From: JAAELZ01 sp047639475 | GTDB taxonomy: Bacteria; Pseudomonadota; Gammaproteobacteria; Arenicellales; Poriferihabitantaceae | Assembly (NCBI GenBank): GCA_047639475.1 | Contig: JBLIOD010000040.1 | Coordinates: 1-25,117 of the forward strand | Reading direction: 5' to 3' | DNA: 25,117 nucleotides | Shown here: positions 7,578-15,263 of the stretch, in pieces | How positions within the stretch are numbered: position 1 is the first letter of the stretch | How the letters are laid out: the number at the start of each line of letters is the position of its first letter | Program-made: the position numbers and the translations under genes | Notes under the pieces: generated by a model | Told to the model about the DNA's origin: nothing | The model's input: only the letters and a program-made list of their open reading frames with translations | Databases searched by the model: none

Positions 7578-8993
7578 TTAATCCTCTTTACTGCTTTCAA
7601 GGCTGACTATCAACTTGCGCGTTTGTCCTATTTGGTCAATAACCAGTTCAGAATATTGTGCGTGACTAAGCTCGCGAAATACATCGCTTACCGCTTCCAA
7701 TTCAACCAGCGCTTTTCGCGCAATATCAATATCTGTCAACACTTCAGCGAGTGTTCTACGGGCAACGCCCAAGTTAGCCATCGTCATGGCCCAAGCCATC
7801 GGTACACTCTCGCGCGTCCACTCTTGCAAGGTATTTTCGTAAGCCTCAACCGCTTTCAGCAACGTGTCACCATCTTTTTCAAGCTCCGCCAATTTTTGCA
7901 GCGCTGCGCCCAAGTTATTTTGAGTCATCGCCCATTCTTGCGGAAACACTTCTCGGGTTTTTTCTTCCAAGGCGTTTTTGTATGCCGCAACAGATTGTTC
8001 AAAAGTGCGCGGGCCTTTTCGATGTTCACCTAGCACTCTCAACGCGGTACCCAGGTTATTCATAGCGGTGGCCCAGTCTTGCGGCGCGTTGTCACGCGTC
8101 CAAAGCGCTAATACTTCTTTGTATATCTCAACCGACTTCTTTAACAGTTGAGTATCTTTATCTCGTTGCCCCATAGATTGTAGAACAGCGGCTAAGTTAT
8201 TCTTAGTGCTCGCCCACTCCGCAGGAGCCACTTCTCGGGTTCGCTCTTTGAGTGACATTTCAAACGCTTCTAGTGACTTCTCTAACATTGCTGCATCCCC
8301 TTGACGATGCGCAAGCATGCCCAATGAGTTGCCTAAGCTATTCTGTGTTTCAGCCCATTCTAACGGGTGCGATTTCCGATTTCTTTGTGTTAAAGCCCCT
8401 TCAAAGCTCTCAATCGATTCCTCTAGGTTTCGGGTGCCGCCCTGACGTTGCCCTAAGATTGCGCGAGCATTGGCCAATAGATGTAAGGAGGTGGCTAGGT
8501 CTTGCGCTCTATCTGAGCCGCTTGCCAATGGCAACACATCATCTTCAATCAAATAAATCGCCTGTTGTAAGGCATTGTTATCGCCGAATTCCTGTCCAAG
8601 CTCTGTTTTCAATTTAGCGCTTTGGCTTAAGTAACCCCACGCTAATTCATTGCTTATTCCAGCAAATTTAGACGCTTGCTCGTAATAACCAGCAGCTTGC
8701 TCATAGTCCAGTTTAGACGCAGCCATCAACGCTCTTTGTACTAGCTGTGTGAGTGTTTTATTTCCTTCAATCGACGCTTCACCTTGAGCAGTTAGTTCTC
8801 TAAGTTGAAGCAGGCGCTTGTAACCTTGTTTTAACAAACTAGGAACCTGTGACACCGATGCACCCGAGGTTGTAATAAAAGACATCAAGTGCTCTACGTC
8901 TTTTTTCTCAGCGTTATTATTCGCGACGAATATATCCACTTCTCTATGGATATATTGTTCTGTGGTAAGAGCTTGTTTGGTTTCTTCTAACAT
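7578..8993 (-). CDS. tetratricopeptide-repeat protein with 47-residue units
   Basis: A 471-residue, soluble, helical protein without a signal peptide or membrane segment. From residue 119 it consists of consecutive units of exactly 47 residues. A tryptophan occupies the same register at 119, 213, 260, 307, 354 and 401, and a leucine at 166. The typical unit is WAxTxNNLGxALxxLG..., then LxxxVxAYxxALxxxTREx. This is the long TPR variant often found with CHAT or signalling proteins; here no enzymatic domain is fused and none is adjacent. The N-terminal ~115 residues are also helical but irregular. Molecular partner unknown; a scaffold role is the likely inference. Confidence 0.85.
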   Translation of the reverse strand: MLEETKQALTTEQYIHREVDIFVANNNAEKKDVEHLMSFITTSGASVSQVPSLLKQGYKRLLQLRELTAQGEASIEGNKTLTQLVQRALMAASKLDYEQAAGYYEQASKFAGISNELAWGYLSQSAKLKTELGQEFGDNNALQQAIYLIEDDVLPLASGSDRAQDLATSLHLLANARAILGQRQGGTRNLEESIESFEGALTQRNRKSHPLEWAETQNSLGNSLGMLAHRQGDAAMLEKSLEAFEMSLKERTREVAPAEWASTKNNLAAVLQSMGQRDKDTQLLKKSVEIYKEVLALWTRDNAPQDWATAMNNLGTALRVLGEHRKGPRTFEQSVAAYKNALEEKTREVFPQEWAMTQNNLGAALQKLAELEKDGDTLLKAVEAYENTLQEWTRESVPMAWAMTMANLGVARRTLAEVLTDIDIARKALVELEAVSDVFRELSHAQYSELVIDQIGQTRKLIVSLESSKED

Positions 8994-9042
8994 GGCTTAA
9001 ATTATGCTTTGCTGAAATGACGTTTGTATATCTCAAAATAAC

Positions 9043-9075
9043 AAAAGCGCCTACGTTGCCGTAGACGCTTTTATT
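9043..9075 (-). terminator. Rho-independent terminator of aprMBA
   Basis: AAAAGCG-C-CTACG (9043-9055) pairs with CGTAG-A-CGCTTTT (9060-9072) with a single C/A mismatch and a 4-nt TTGC loop. On the minus strand it is followed by GTTATTTTG, and the A-tract/T-tract flanks make it usable in both directions. It lies about 50 bp after the aprA stop and before the TPR gene start. Confidence 0.8.
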
Positions 9076-9122
9076 ATACTTAGAATGGCAGAGCAGTTGC
9101 TCTACTGTTCCTGTGCGGTTAG

Positions 9123-10958
9123 CTAGTCAACAATGTGATAAACAGGCGCTTTTTCCATCTCCCATTCGCCAGACTCACGGTCACGGCGAGAAAGGGTTAG
9201 TGCATGCCAATTGTCATCGTCAAGCTTCATATGGTCACCACGATAGTAGTAACCCGGCCATCTTGTTTCGGTGCGGAACAAGGTATGCTGAACAACACAC
9301 TCAGAGGCAATCGCGCGGTGCTTAAGCTCCCATGCACGCTGTAACTGGTGCAGATCTTCCGCACCAATGTGCTCAAGATCTTCTTGGAATGTCGCCAACA
9401 ACTCTAGCCCGCGAAGCAATAATGGCTCGTTAGTCATGTAGTTTACGCTGATACCGCCTGCGTATTCGTCCATGATTTTCTCTAGACGTTGTAGACCCTG
9501 GATAGGCAATAAGTAACTTGGAGAAACCGTGCCGCCAGTGATTTCGTTACGGCCTACTGTGTAATTCTCCATAGGCTGAAAGATTTCTTTCTTGAAATCA
9601 TCCATTTGCTTATCAGAAATCTTGATCTCTTCATTTTTCATGTCACGAACGTACTTAACCGCTGCTTTAGCCGCTAAACGTCCTTCTGTGAACGAACCTG
9701 ATGAGAATGCGTGAGCGGTTCCGCCCAGAGCATCACCCGCGCCAAACAAACCATCAACCGTCATCATGCGGTTGTAGCCCCATTGATATTCGTCAGGAGA
9801 GATATCTTCAGGGCCGGAAGCCCACGCGCCTGAACAAGTCGCGTGAGAACCCATAACATAAGGCTCAGACGTGGTTAATTCTGGGTTGATGTACTTAGGG
9901 TCGATATCTTGCGCTGCCCAAACAACTGCTTGGCCCACTGTCATGCCCAAGAAGTTTTCCCAACCAACCGTTTCTTTATGTGGGTCTTGAAAGGCTTCTT
10001 TGGTTACCATGTGAATCGGGCCACGGCCTGCTTTCACTTCTTCAATGAAAGCGTGGTTACGCAAGCAAGTTGGGGTTGGCTGGTGATCAATATAATCACC
10101 TACCATGCCTTTAGTTTGCTCGTACCACTTTGATTCGTACTCATCGCCGTAAGCGTTCTGAGTGTATGTTTTCAAGTGTAAGAAGTATGCGCCAACGGGT
10201 CCGTAACCGTCTTTAAAACGACAAAGTACGATGCGGTTTTCCATCTGCGTCATCTTCGCTCCCACCATGATAGGCAAAGCGTAAGCAGAAGCAGAACTCC
10301 AAGGAGCATACCAAGTACGACCCATGCCTTCGCCCGTTGAACGCGGCTTAAAGATATGAGATGCACCGCCTGCACCGACGATAGTCGCTTTAGCACGAAA
10401 GACGTGATAAGCACCAGTACGAACGTTAAAACCAACAGCACCGCCGCAACGGTTGTCTTTGCCTTCATCCATCAGTAGATGAGTGATCATGATGCGGTTA
10501 TAGATGGCATCAGCTGATTTACGCGCTGCTTCAGCCACAATTGGCTTATAGCTTTCGCCGTGAATCATAATCTGCCATTTACCTTCACGAAGGTAACGAC
10601 CAGTGTCTTCATCTTTCATGAATGGGAGGCCCCATTCTTCAAACTTGTGTACGGTGGAGTCCACGTGGCGAGCCATGTCGAAAGCCAAATCTTCACGCAC
10701 CATACCCATTAAATCATTTCGCGCGTAACGCACGTGATCTTCTGGTGAGTTTTCATCCCACTGCATACCCATGTAGCAGTTGATCGCATAAAGACCTTGA
10801 GCTACCGCACCACTTCGATCGATATTGGCTTTTTCAGCAATAACAACCCGCATGTCACGACCCCAATACCTCGCTTCGTAAGCAGCACCTGTACCGCCCA
10901 TTCCACCGCCCACTACGAGGATATCGCAATCTTCGTATACTGTATCGATCTTACCCAT
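9123..10958 (-). CDS. aprA: adenylylsulfate reductase, alpha subunit
   Basis: The 611-residue flavoprotein subunit of dissimilatory APS reductase, which in sulfur oxidisers runs in reverse: sulfite plus AMP to APS, in the cytoplasm at the membrane. The FAD Rossmann motif is VVGGGMGGTGAA (glycines about 17-22). Other AprA landmarks are RSGAVAQGLYAINCY, VGAGGASHIFKPRSTGEG, QTPTCLRNHAF-like QPTPTCLRNHAFIEE and SGSFTEGRLAAKAA. Length and motifs match AprA rather than fumarate reductase or L-aspartate oxidase. The start ATG shares one base with the aprB stop (TAATG), so the two are translationally coupled. It is the last gene of the aprMBA unit. No sat (ATP sulfurylase) or qmo gene is within the window. 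Confidence 0.97.
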   Translation of the reverse strand: MGKIDTVYEDCDILVVGGGMGGTGAAYEARYWGRDMRVVIAEKANIDRSGAVAQGLYAINCYMGMQWDENSPEDHVRYARNDLMGMVREDLAFDMARHVDSTVHKFEEWGLPFMKDEDTGRYLREGKWQIMIHGESYKPIVAEAARKSADAIYNRIMITHLLMDEGKDNRCGGAVGFNVRTGAYHVFRAKATIVGAGGASHIFKPRSTGEGMGRTWYAPWSSASAYALPIMVGAKMTQMENRIVLCRFKDGYGPVGAYFLHLKTYTQNAYGDEYESKWYEQTKGMVGDYIDHQPTPTCLRNHAFIEEVKAGRGPIHMVTKEAFQDPHKETVGWENFLGMTVGQAVVWAAQDIDPKYINPELTTSEPYVMGSHATCSGAWASGPEDISPDEYQWGYNRMMTVDGLFGAGDALGGTAHAFSSGSFTEGRLAAKAAVKYVRDMKNEEIKISDKQMDDFKKEIFQPMENYTVGRNEITGGTVSPSYLLPIQGLQRLEKIMDEYAGGISVNYMTNEPLLLRGLELLATFQEDLEHIGAEDLHQLQRAWELKHRAIASECVVQHTLFRTETRWPGYYYRGDHMKLDDDNWHALTLSRRDRESGEWEMEKAPVYHIVD

Positions 10959-11428
10959 TAGTAATAAACTCCTTGCTTGAATTTATCTTTAGAAATCGTA
11001 CGAAGGCCTGCTTCTACATTGATAACTTCAGGCTCGTAACATAAGTGCTGAGAATCCACCATTTCTTGATCAGGTAGTGGAAGGTCGCCTACCGCTTCAA
11101 TTCCCTCGCCCCAAGGTCGTGTAGTAATTGGCGAAACGAAGTCTTTAACACGGCCATCACGGAATTTTATCTTCCATGAAATCGTGCCTTTTTCTTCTTC
11201 ACGACGTACTCGCACACTGTGGCCTAAAGGCGCAAAGTCAGCGTAACCCCGTACGTCAATCGCGTTTTGTGGACAAGCCTTTACGCAGGAGTAACACTCC
11301 CAGCAAAAGTTTGGCTCAATGTTAACCGCACGGCGGTATGTCTTATCGATATGCATAATATCTGAAGGACAGATATCTACACAGTGGCCGCAACCATCGC
11401 AGCGAGTCATGTATACAAAAGTTGGCAT
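10958..11428 (-). CDS. aprB: adenylylsulfate reductase, beta subunit (2 x 4Fe-4S)
   Basis: A 156-residue ferredoxin-like electron-transfer subunit. The first cluster motif is C10xxC13xxC16xxxC20P and the second is C42xxC45xxC48xxxC52P, exactly the eight cysteines needed for two [4Fe-4S] clusters. The remainder forms the C-terminal arm that wraps around AprA. It carries electrons between the AprA flavin and the membrane, here presumably through AprM. It overlaps aprA by one base and follows aprM by 69 bp. Confidence 0.96.
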   Translation of the reverse strand: MPTFVYMTRCDGCGHCVDICPSDIMHIDKTYRRAVNIEPNFCWECYSCVKACPQNAIDVRGYADFAPLGHSVRVRREEEKGTISWKIKFRDGRVKDFVSPITTRPWGEGIEAVGDLPLPDQEMVDSQHLCYEPEVINVEAGLRTISKDKFKQGVYY

Positions 11429-11497
11429 TTTATTATTTACTCAATTAGTTAGGTGAATAACCGGCGTATTCGCCAGTTGATCAGTTAATAGTGATGT

Positions 11498-12256
11498 TTA
11501 ATAATTCTTGGGTGCGGAGCGCTTGATACCCAAACCAAATTGCTCTGGCGCATCAGCGGGAGGGGGTAAGTTGTTCATGGTGCCATCGGCAACGGACAGT
11601 TTCTTTTCGAAAGCTGCTGCTGGCTTGAAGAACATATGTGCAAATTTGGACCATGGCACACCGCCGAACAATACGACAGTAGACAAAATGAACAAGCCGA
11701 ATAAAATCATGCCGCCAAAAGCAGACCACAGTAAAGCGAAGGTGCTAGTCGCTATTAGAGACAATATGAATAAATCCGCCCTCATCACTCTGAAAGGAGA
11801 ATTGCCTTCAGCGGCAACGTCAACACGGATGAAAAACCAAAACCAGTATCCGCCTATAGCCACACCCAATGCGCCTAGGTGCCATAATAATGGCCAAATG
11901 GTTGATGCGGTATCGCAGAAAATTAGCGCCACGCTCGCAGCAGCAAATGCAATAAAGCCATACATCGTTAGTAAGTGAGCAATACGACGCCTCGGATTGC
12001 AAAATTCAGACGAAGTTAAAACTTCGCTTGAAAGTACTTTAATCGCAATCGTTGCTTTTTCGCCGCCGCTAACTTCACGTGCACCATTTTTCTTGGCGCG
12101 CTCCATATTTTCAAAGAAGTATTTCCCGCTCTTCTTGTGAATAACATCAAAAATAGTGCCGCCGACAACTAACAATACCATGACAATGACAAATGTCTGC
12201 ATGGTGCCGGTTGATAGCATTGGCGCTAATTCGGTAAAAGGATTGGTAGTAAACAT
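11498..12256 (-). CDS. aprM: APS-reductase-associated membrane protein AprM
   Basis: A 252-residue membrane protein with about five hydrophobic segments (roughly 20-38, 96-114, 120-142, 161-178 and 181-200) and a hydrophilic loop and tail. Its position first in an aprM-aprB-aprA unit identifies it as the AprM anchor that certain sulfur-oxidising lineages carry instead of QmoABC. His94 (RIAHLLTMYGF), His126 (LLWHLGALG) and His207 (KFAHMFF) sit at helix boundaries. They resemble haem-b ligands of the NarI/HdrE/QmoC type; that haem assignment is inference. It would pass electrons from AprBA to quinone. The ATG has an AGGAG site 9 nt upstream. Confidence 0.88.
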   Translation of the reverse strand: MFTTNPFTELAPMLSTGTMQTFVIVMVLLVVGGTIFDVIHKKSGKYFFENMERAKKNGAREVSGGEKATIAIKVLSSEVLTSSEFCNPRRRIAHLLTMYGFIAFAAASVALIFCDTASTIWPLLWHLGALGVAIGGYWFWFFIRVDVAAEGNSPFRVMRADLFILSLIATSTFALLWSAFGGMILFGLFILSTVVLFGGVPWSKFAHMFFKPAAAFEKKLSVADGTMNNLPPPADAPEQFGLGIKRSAPKNY

Positions 12257-12591
12257 TAATGTATGCTCCTAATTGTTTATTGATATGTGTTCGCTTCACC
12301 TGAGTGAATAACATCTTATTTGACCGAAAAATCGGCTCACGCATTGTCGACGAAGTGTTGCACTAAAGCAACTGGGGCATTTTTTGGGGCATATAAATTT
12401 TACTTATTTGAACTCTAAACAAAACATAAATATCAAACATGGTTTAATTTAACTCTATTACTCATTCAGTACCTATTACCATCAAGGGTCATAAATAAAT
12501 AACTGACCGCTCAATGAACGCTCCCCCAACTTCCAAAGCACTTAAGAAAGCGTTCTAGTAAAATGAGCAGAGATCTGTTCGAAGCAATTTA
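12257..12591. other. intergenic region between divergent aprM and the AlgI-like gene
   Basis: No gene is visible in these 335 bases. On the minus strand there is a plausible sigma-70 promoter for aprMBA: TTGCTT (12366-12371) and GACAAT (12343-12348), 17 bp apart. A GTTGC-N6-GCAAC inverted repeat (12357-12372) overlaps the -35. Directly upstream of it is a direct repeat TGGGGCAT at 12373-12380 and 12385-12392. The half next to the AlgI-like gene is A+T-rich and probably contains that gene's promoter; no single convincing hexamer pair stands out. Confidence 0.6.
12343..12392 (-). promoter_or_regulatory. candidate aprMBA promoter and operator
   Basis: On the minus strand the order is TGCCCC-AAAAAA-TGCCCC, then a GTTGC/GCAAC inverted repeat covering the -35 (TTGCTT), a 17-bp spacer and the -10 (GACAAT). 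The leader to aprM would be about 80 nt. The two TGCCCC copies are 12 bp apart and sit where an activator would contact RNA polymerase. The arrangement is seen directly; its function is inferred. Confidence 0.4.
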
Positions 12592-14037
12592 ATGATTTTT
12601 CCCTCAGCACTTTTTCTGTTTATTTTTTTACCTCTCGTATTGATTGGGCATTGGTTTGCAGGAGAACGCCTGCGTAACCTGTTTTTACTTTTCGCCAGTC
12701 TTGTTTTTTACGCATGGGGCGAAGGCACCTACGTGTTGGTCATGATGGCAAGTATCGTAGGTAATTACTTTTTCGGTCGACTGCTAGACACCGCTTTTTG
12801 GCAAAACAAACGTAAGTTATTGCTTACCGTTATGATCGCGCTAAATCTACTGCCCTTACTTTATTTTAAGTACTTTGGCTTTCTGTTAGATAATTTCTAT
12901 TTGATATTTGGCATCAACGCGCAAGGTAGCCCCCCTGCTGACATCCATTTACCTATCGGCATCTCGTTCTTCACGTTTCAAGCGATGTCGTATTTGATCG
13001 ACGTCTATCGTAAAACTAGCAAACCTCAGGAATCAGTCATTTCAGTTGGACTCTATATTTCACTGTTCCCGCAATTGATCGCGGGACCGATCGTACGTTA
13101 TCACGATGTTGCCGAACAAATAAAAAAGCGCACCCAAAACCTAACGCTATTTGCATCAGGGGTTGAACGATTTGTCTATGGCTTAGGTAAAAAGATGCTG
13201 ATAGCCAATCCATTGGGCTATATCGCCGATTTAATTTTCTCTTTGCCCGCAGGGGAATTAACCATGGCAACAGCCTGGTTAGGTATTCTATGTTACGCCC
13301 TGCAAATCTATTTTGATTTTTCCGGCTATTCGGACATGGCCATTGGGTTGGGCCGTATGCTCGGCTTCCGATTCTTAGAAAACTTCAATTTCCCTTATGT
13401 GTCTAAATCTATCCGGGAATTTTGGCAACGCTGGCACATTTCATTATCCAGTTGGTTTCGCGATTATCTGTATATCCCATTGGGTGGCAATCGAAATGGC
13501 AATATCACCACCATCAGAAACCTATTTATCGTTTTCTTGATTTGTGGACTTTGGCATGGAGCAAGCTGGAATTTCATTATTTGGGGTTTGTTACACGGGG
13601 CTTTCCTGGCACTCGAGCGAGGCAGATGGGGTCGAATATTGGCCTCGTTGCCCAAACTGTTTCAACATGGATACACCTTACTGGTTGTGCTCAGCGCCTG
13701 GGTTTTCTTCAGGGCAGAAACGTTGGACTCCAGTCTCAGTTATTTAACTGCTATGTATCAATGGCCTGCGACTGGCAGCTTGCATCCACAAATCGCCATT
13801 CAACTTGATTTTGAGTTTTATATAACCTTGCTACTGGGCTTGGCTATAGCCACACCGCTTTATCAGTGGCTAAGCAAACAGATTATAACGCCGCTGCTAG
13901 TGAGATCGCGCGCTAGCAATATGTTGTTACTGAGCAGCATGACCGGCAAAGCTGCACTACTTTCAAGCATTTATATATTAGTAGCCATGGAGATTGCCAA
14001 CGGCTCATACAACCCCTTCATTTACTTTCGCTTTTAA
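12592..14037 (+). CDS. MBOAT-family O-acyltransferase, AlgI/PatA type
   Basis: A 481-residue integral membrane protein with about ten or more helices and the MBOAT fold. It opens with MIFPSALFLFIFLPLVL, typical of AlgI. The catalytic core is FWQRWHISLSSWFRDYLYIP with His282, and GLWHGASWNFIIWG with His322, the invariant MBOAT histidine. Such proteins pass acetyl groups from cytoplasmic donors across the inner membrane for O-acetylation of exopolysaccharides. The downstream SGNH-type partner, whose ATG overlaps this stop by one base (TAATG), forms the usual two-component acetylation pair. No alginate or cellulose synthase genes are nearby, so the polymer modified is unknown. Confidence 0.9.
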   Translation: MIFPSALFLFIFLPLVLIGHWFAGERLRNLFLLFASLVFYAWGEGTYVLVMMASIVGNYFFGRLLDTAFWQNKRKLLLTVMIALNLLPLLYFKYFGFLLDNFYLIFGINAQGSPPADIHLPIGISFFTFQAMSYLIDVYRKTSKPQESVISVGLYISLFPQLIAGPIVRYHDVAEQIKKRTQNLTLFASGVERFVYGLGKKMLIANPLGYIADLIFSLPAGELTMATAWLGILCYALQIYFDFSGYSDMAIGLGRMLGFRFLENFNFPYVSKSIREFWQRWHISLSSWFRDYLYIPLGGNRNGNITTIRNLFIVFLICGLWHGASWNFIIWGLLHGAFLALERGRWGRILASLPKLFQHGYTLLVVLSAWVFFRAETLDSSLSYLTAMYQWPATGSLHPQIAIQLDFEFYITLLLGLAIATPLYQWLSKQIITPLLVRSRASNMLLLSSMTGKAALLSSIYILVAMEIANGSYNPFIYFRF

Positions 14038-15263
14038 TGATCAATACACTACAACTCAGGGCCATTGCGCTTCTTTTTATCTTCGCTATCTCAACGCCGG
14101 GGTTAGCGTGGTTATTTGGTGAGACACAAAACACTTCCGAGCAAGAAAAGCGTCGATTAGCCAGCGCCCCAGAGATCAATTTTGATAAGCGCTTGTTGAC
14201 GCAATTCCCTGCTGATTTTGACCAATATTTCAGTGATCATTATGGACTGAGATCTGAATTAATCACGTTACGTCAATCGTGGAAATCAGCTGCCTTTGGC
14301 AAATCATCCCTTAAAAAAGTCATCGAGGGGGAACAAGATTGGTTATTCTATGATTGGAAAGAATCGCTCAAAGATCATATTGGAGAATCCACGCTTAATC
14401 AGCAACAACTGAATAGTTGGCAACAACATCTGGTAGACAAAAAGAAATGGCTAAGTAACCTTGGTATCAAATACCTCTTTGTCCCAGCTCTAAACAAGAT
14501 GTCCCTTTTTCCGGAACACTTGCCCAAACGCATACGCGATCACTCCGGCGAAACCATGCTTGATCAGCTGTTCACAAAATTAGAGTCCGACAAAGTTTTC
14601 GATAACTATTTAGAACTTGAACCTATGTTGATGGAGCGCAAACTAACTGGCCCCGAAATGCTACAAAGTAAACTCGACAATGATATAAAAGCCGATAGTC
14701 TTTATCTTCGAGAAGATACTCACTGGAGTAGCCTAGGCGCATTTTTATCTTATCAAAGTATCATGCTCAAATTGCAGACGTTATTGCCCACTCTTGAGGC
14801 TGCCTTGCAATTTGACGAAGTAAAACCCAAGCGCATCGATAAAAAAGGGGATCTTGCCGGCATGCTGTCTATTTCAATACCTGAGCAACACCACCGCCTG
14901 ATACCCATAGAACAATGTGCCCCTCAAGAGTACGAGCTATTACGCAGCTTCAAAAAAACACACGCGTACAAACTCCAAAAGAGAAAGTTACCAAAGAAAG
15001 CTGGATGCGCCACTAAATCGCTGCGAGCAGTTATTATGCATGACTCTTTTGGGAAGGAAATTCAACCTTTTTTCGCAGAAAGCTTCAAAGAAGTGATCTT
15101 TATTGAGAACTATAATTTCGTTGCGCTAGAAGGGTTTTTACGGGATGTGAAACCTGATGTGTTTATCGATATAAGGGTAGAGAGAAATATCAAATACTTG
15201 CTGTCTCGGAACAAACTATTAAATAAAGCAATCTCTACCCTTAACCAAGCTTCATCAGACTAA
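14037..15263 (+). CDS. AlgX/AlgJ-like periplasmic SGNH O-acetyltransferase
   Basis: A 408-residue protein with an N-terminal signal anchor (residues ~8-27) followed by an exported SGNH-hydrolase-like domain. Visible elements are FSDHYGLRSELI near 65-76, DWLFYDWKESL, and the catalytic pair Asp227/His229 in LREDTHWSSLGAF. The nucleophile is probably Ser337 in VIMHDSFGKEIQPFF. The D-x-H...S arrangement corresponds to the AlgX/AlgJ triad. It would receive the acetyl group from the AlgI-like membrane protein and place it on a secreted polysaccharide. Its stop codon overlaps the end of the convergent modF gene by 9 bp. Confidence 0.87.
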   Translation: MINTLQLRAIALLFIFAISTPGLAWLFGETQNTSEQEKRRLASAPEINFDKRLLTQFPADFDQYFSDHYGLRSELITLRQSWKSAAFGKSSLKKVIEGEQDWLFYDWKESLKDHIGESTLNQQQLNSWQQHLVDKKKWLSNLGIKYLFVPALNKMSLFPEHLPKRIRDHSGETMLDQLFTKLESDKVFDNYLELEPMLMERKLTGPEMLQSKLDNDIKADSLYLREDTHWSSLGAFLSYQSIMLKLQTLLPTLEAALQFDEVKPKRIDKKGDLAGMLSISIPEQHHRLIPIEQCAPQEYELLRSFKKTHAYKLQKRKLPKKAGCATKSLRAVIMHDSFGKEIQPFFAESFKEVIFIENYNFVALEGFLRDVKPDVFIDIRVERNIKYLLSRNKLLNKAISTLNQASSD

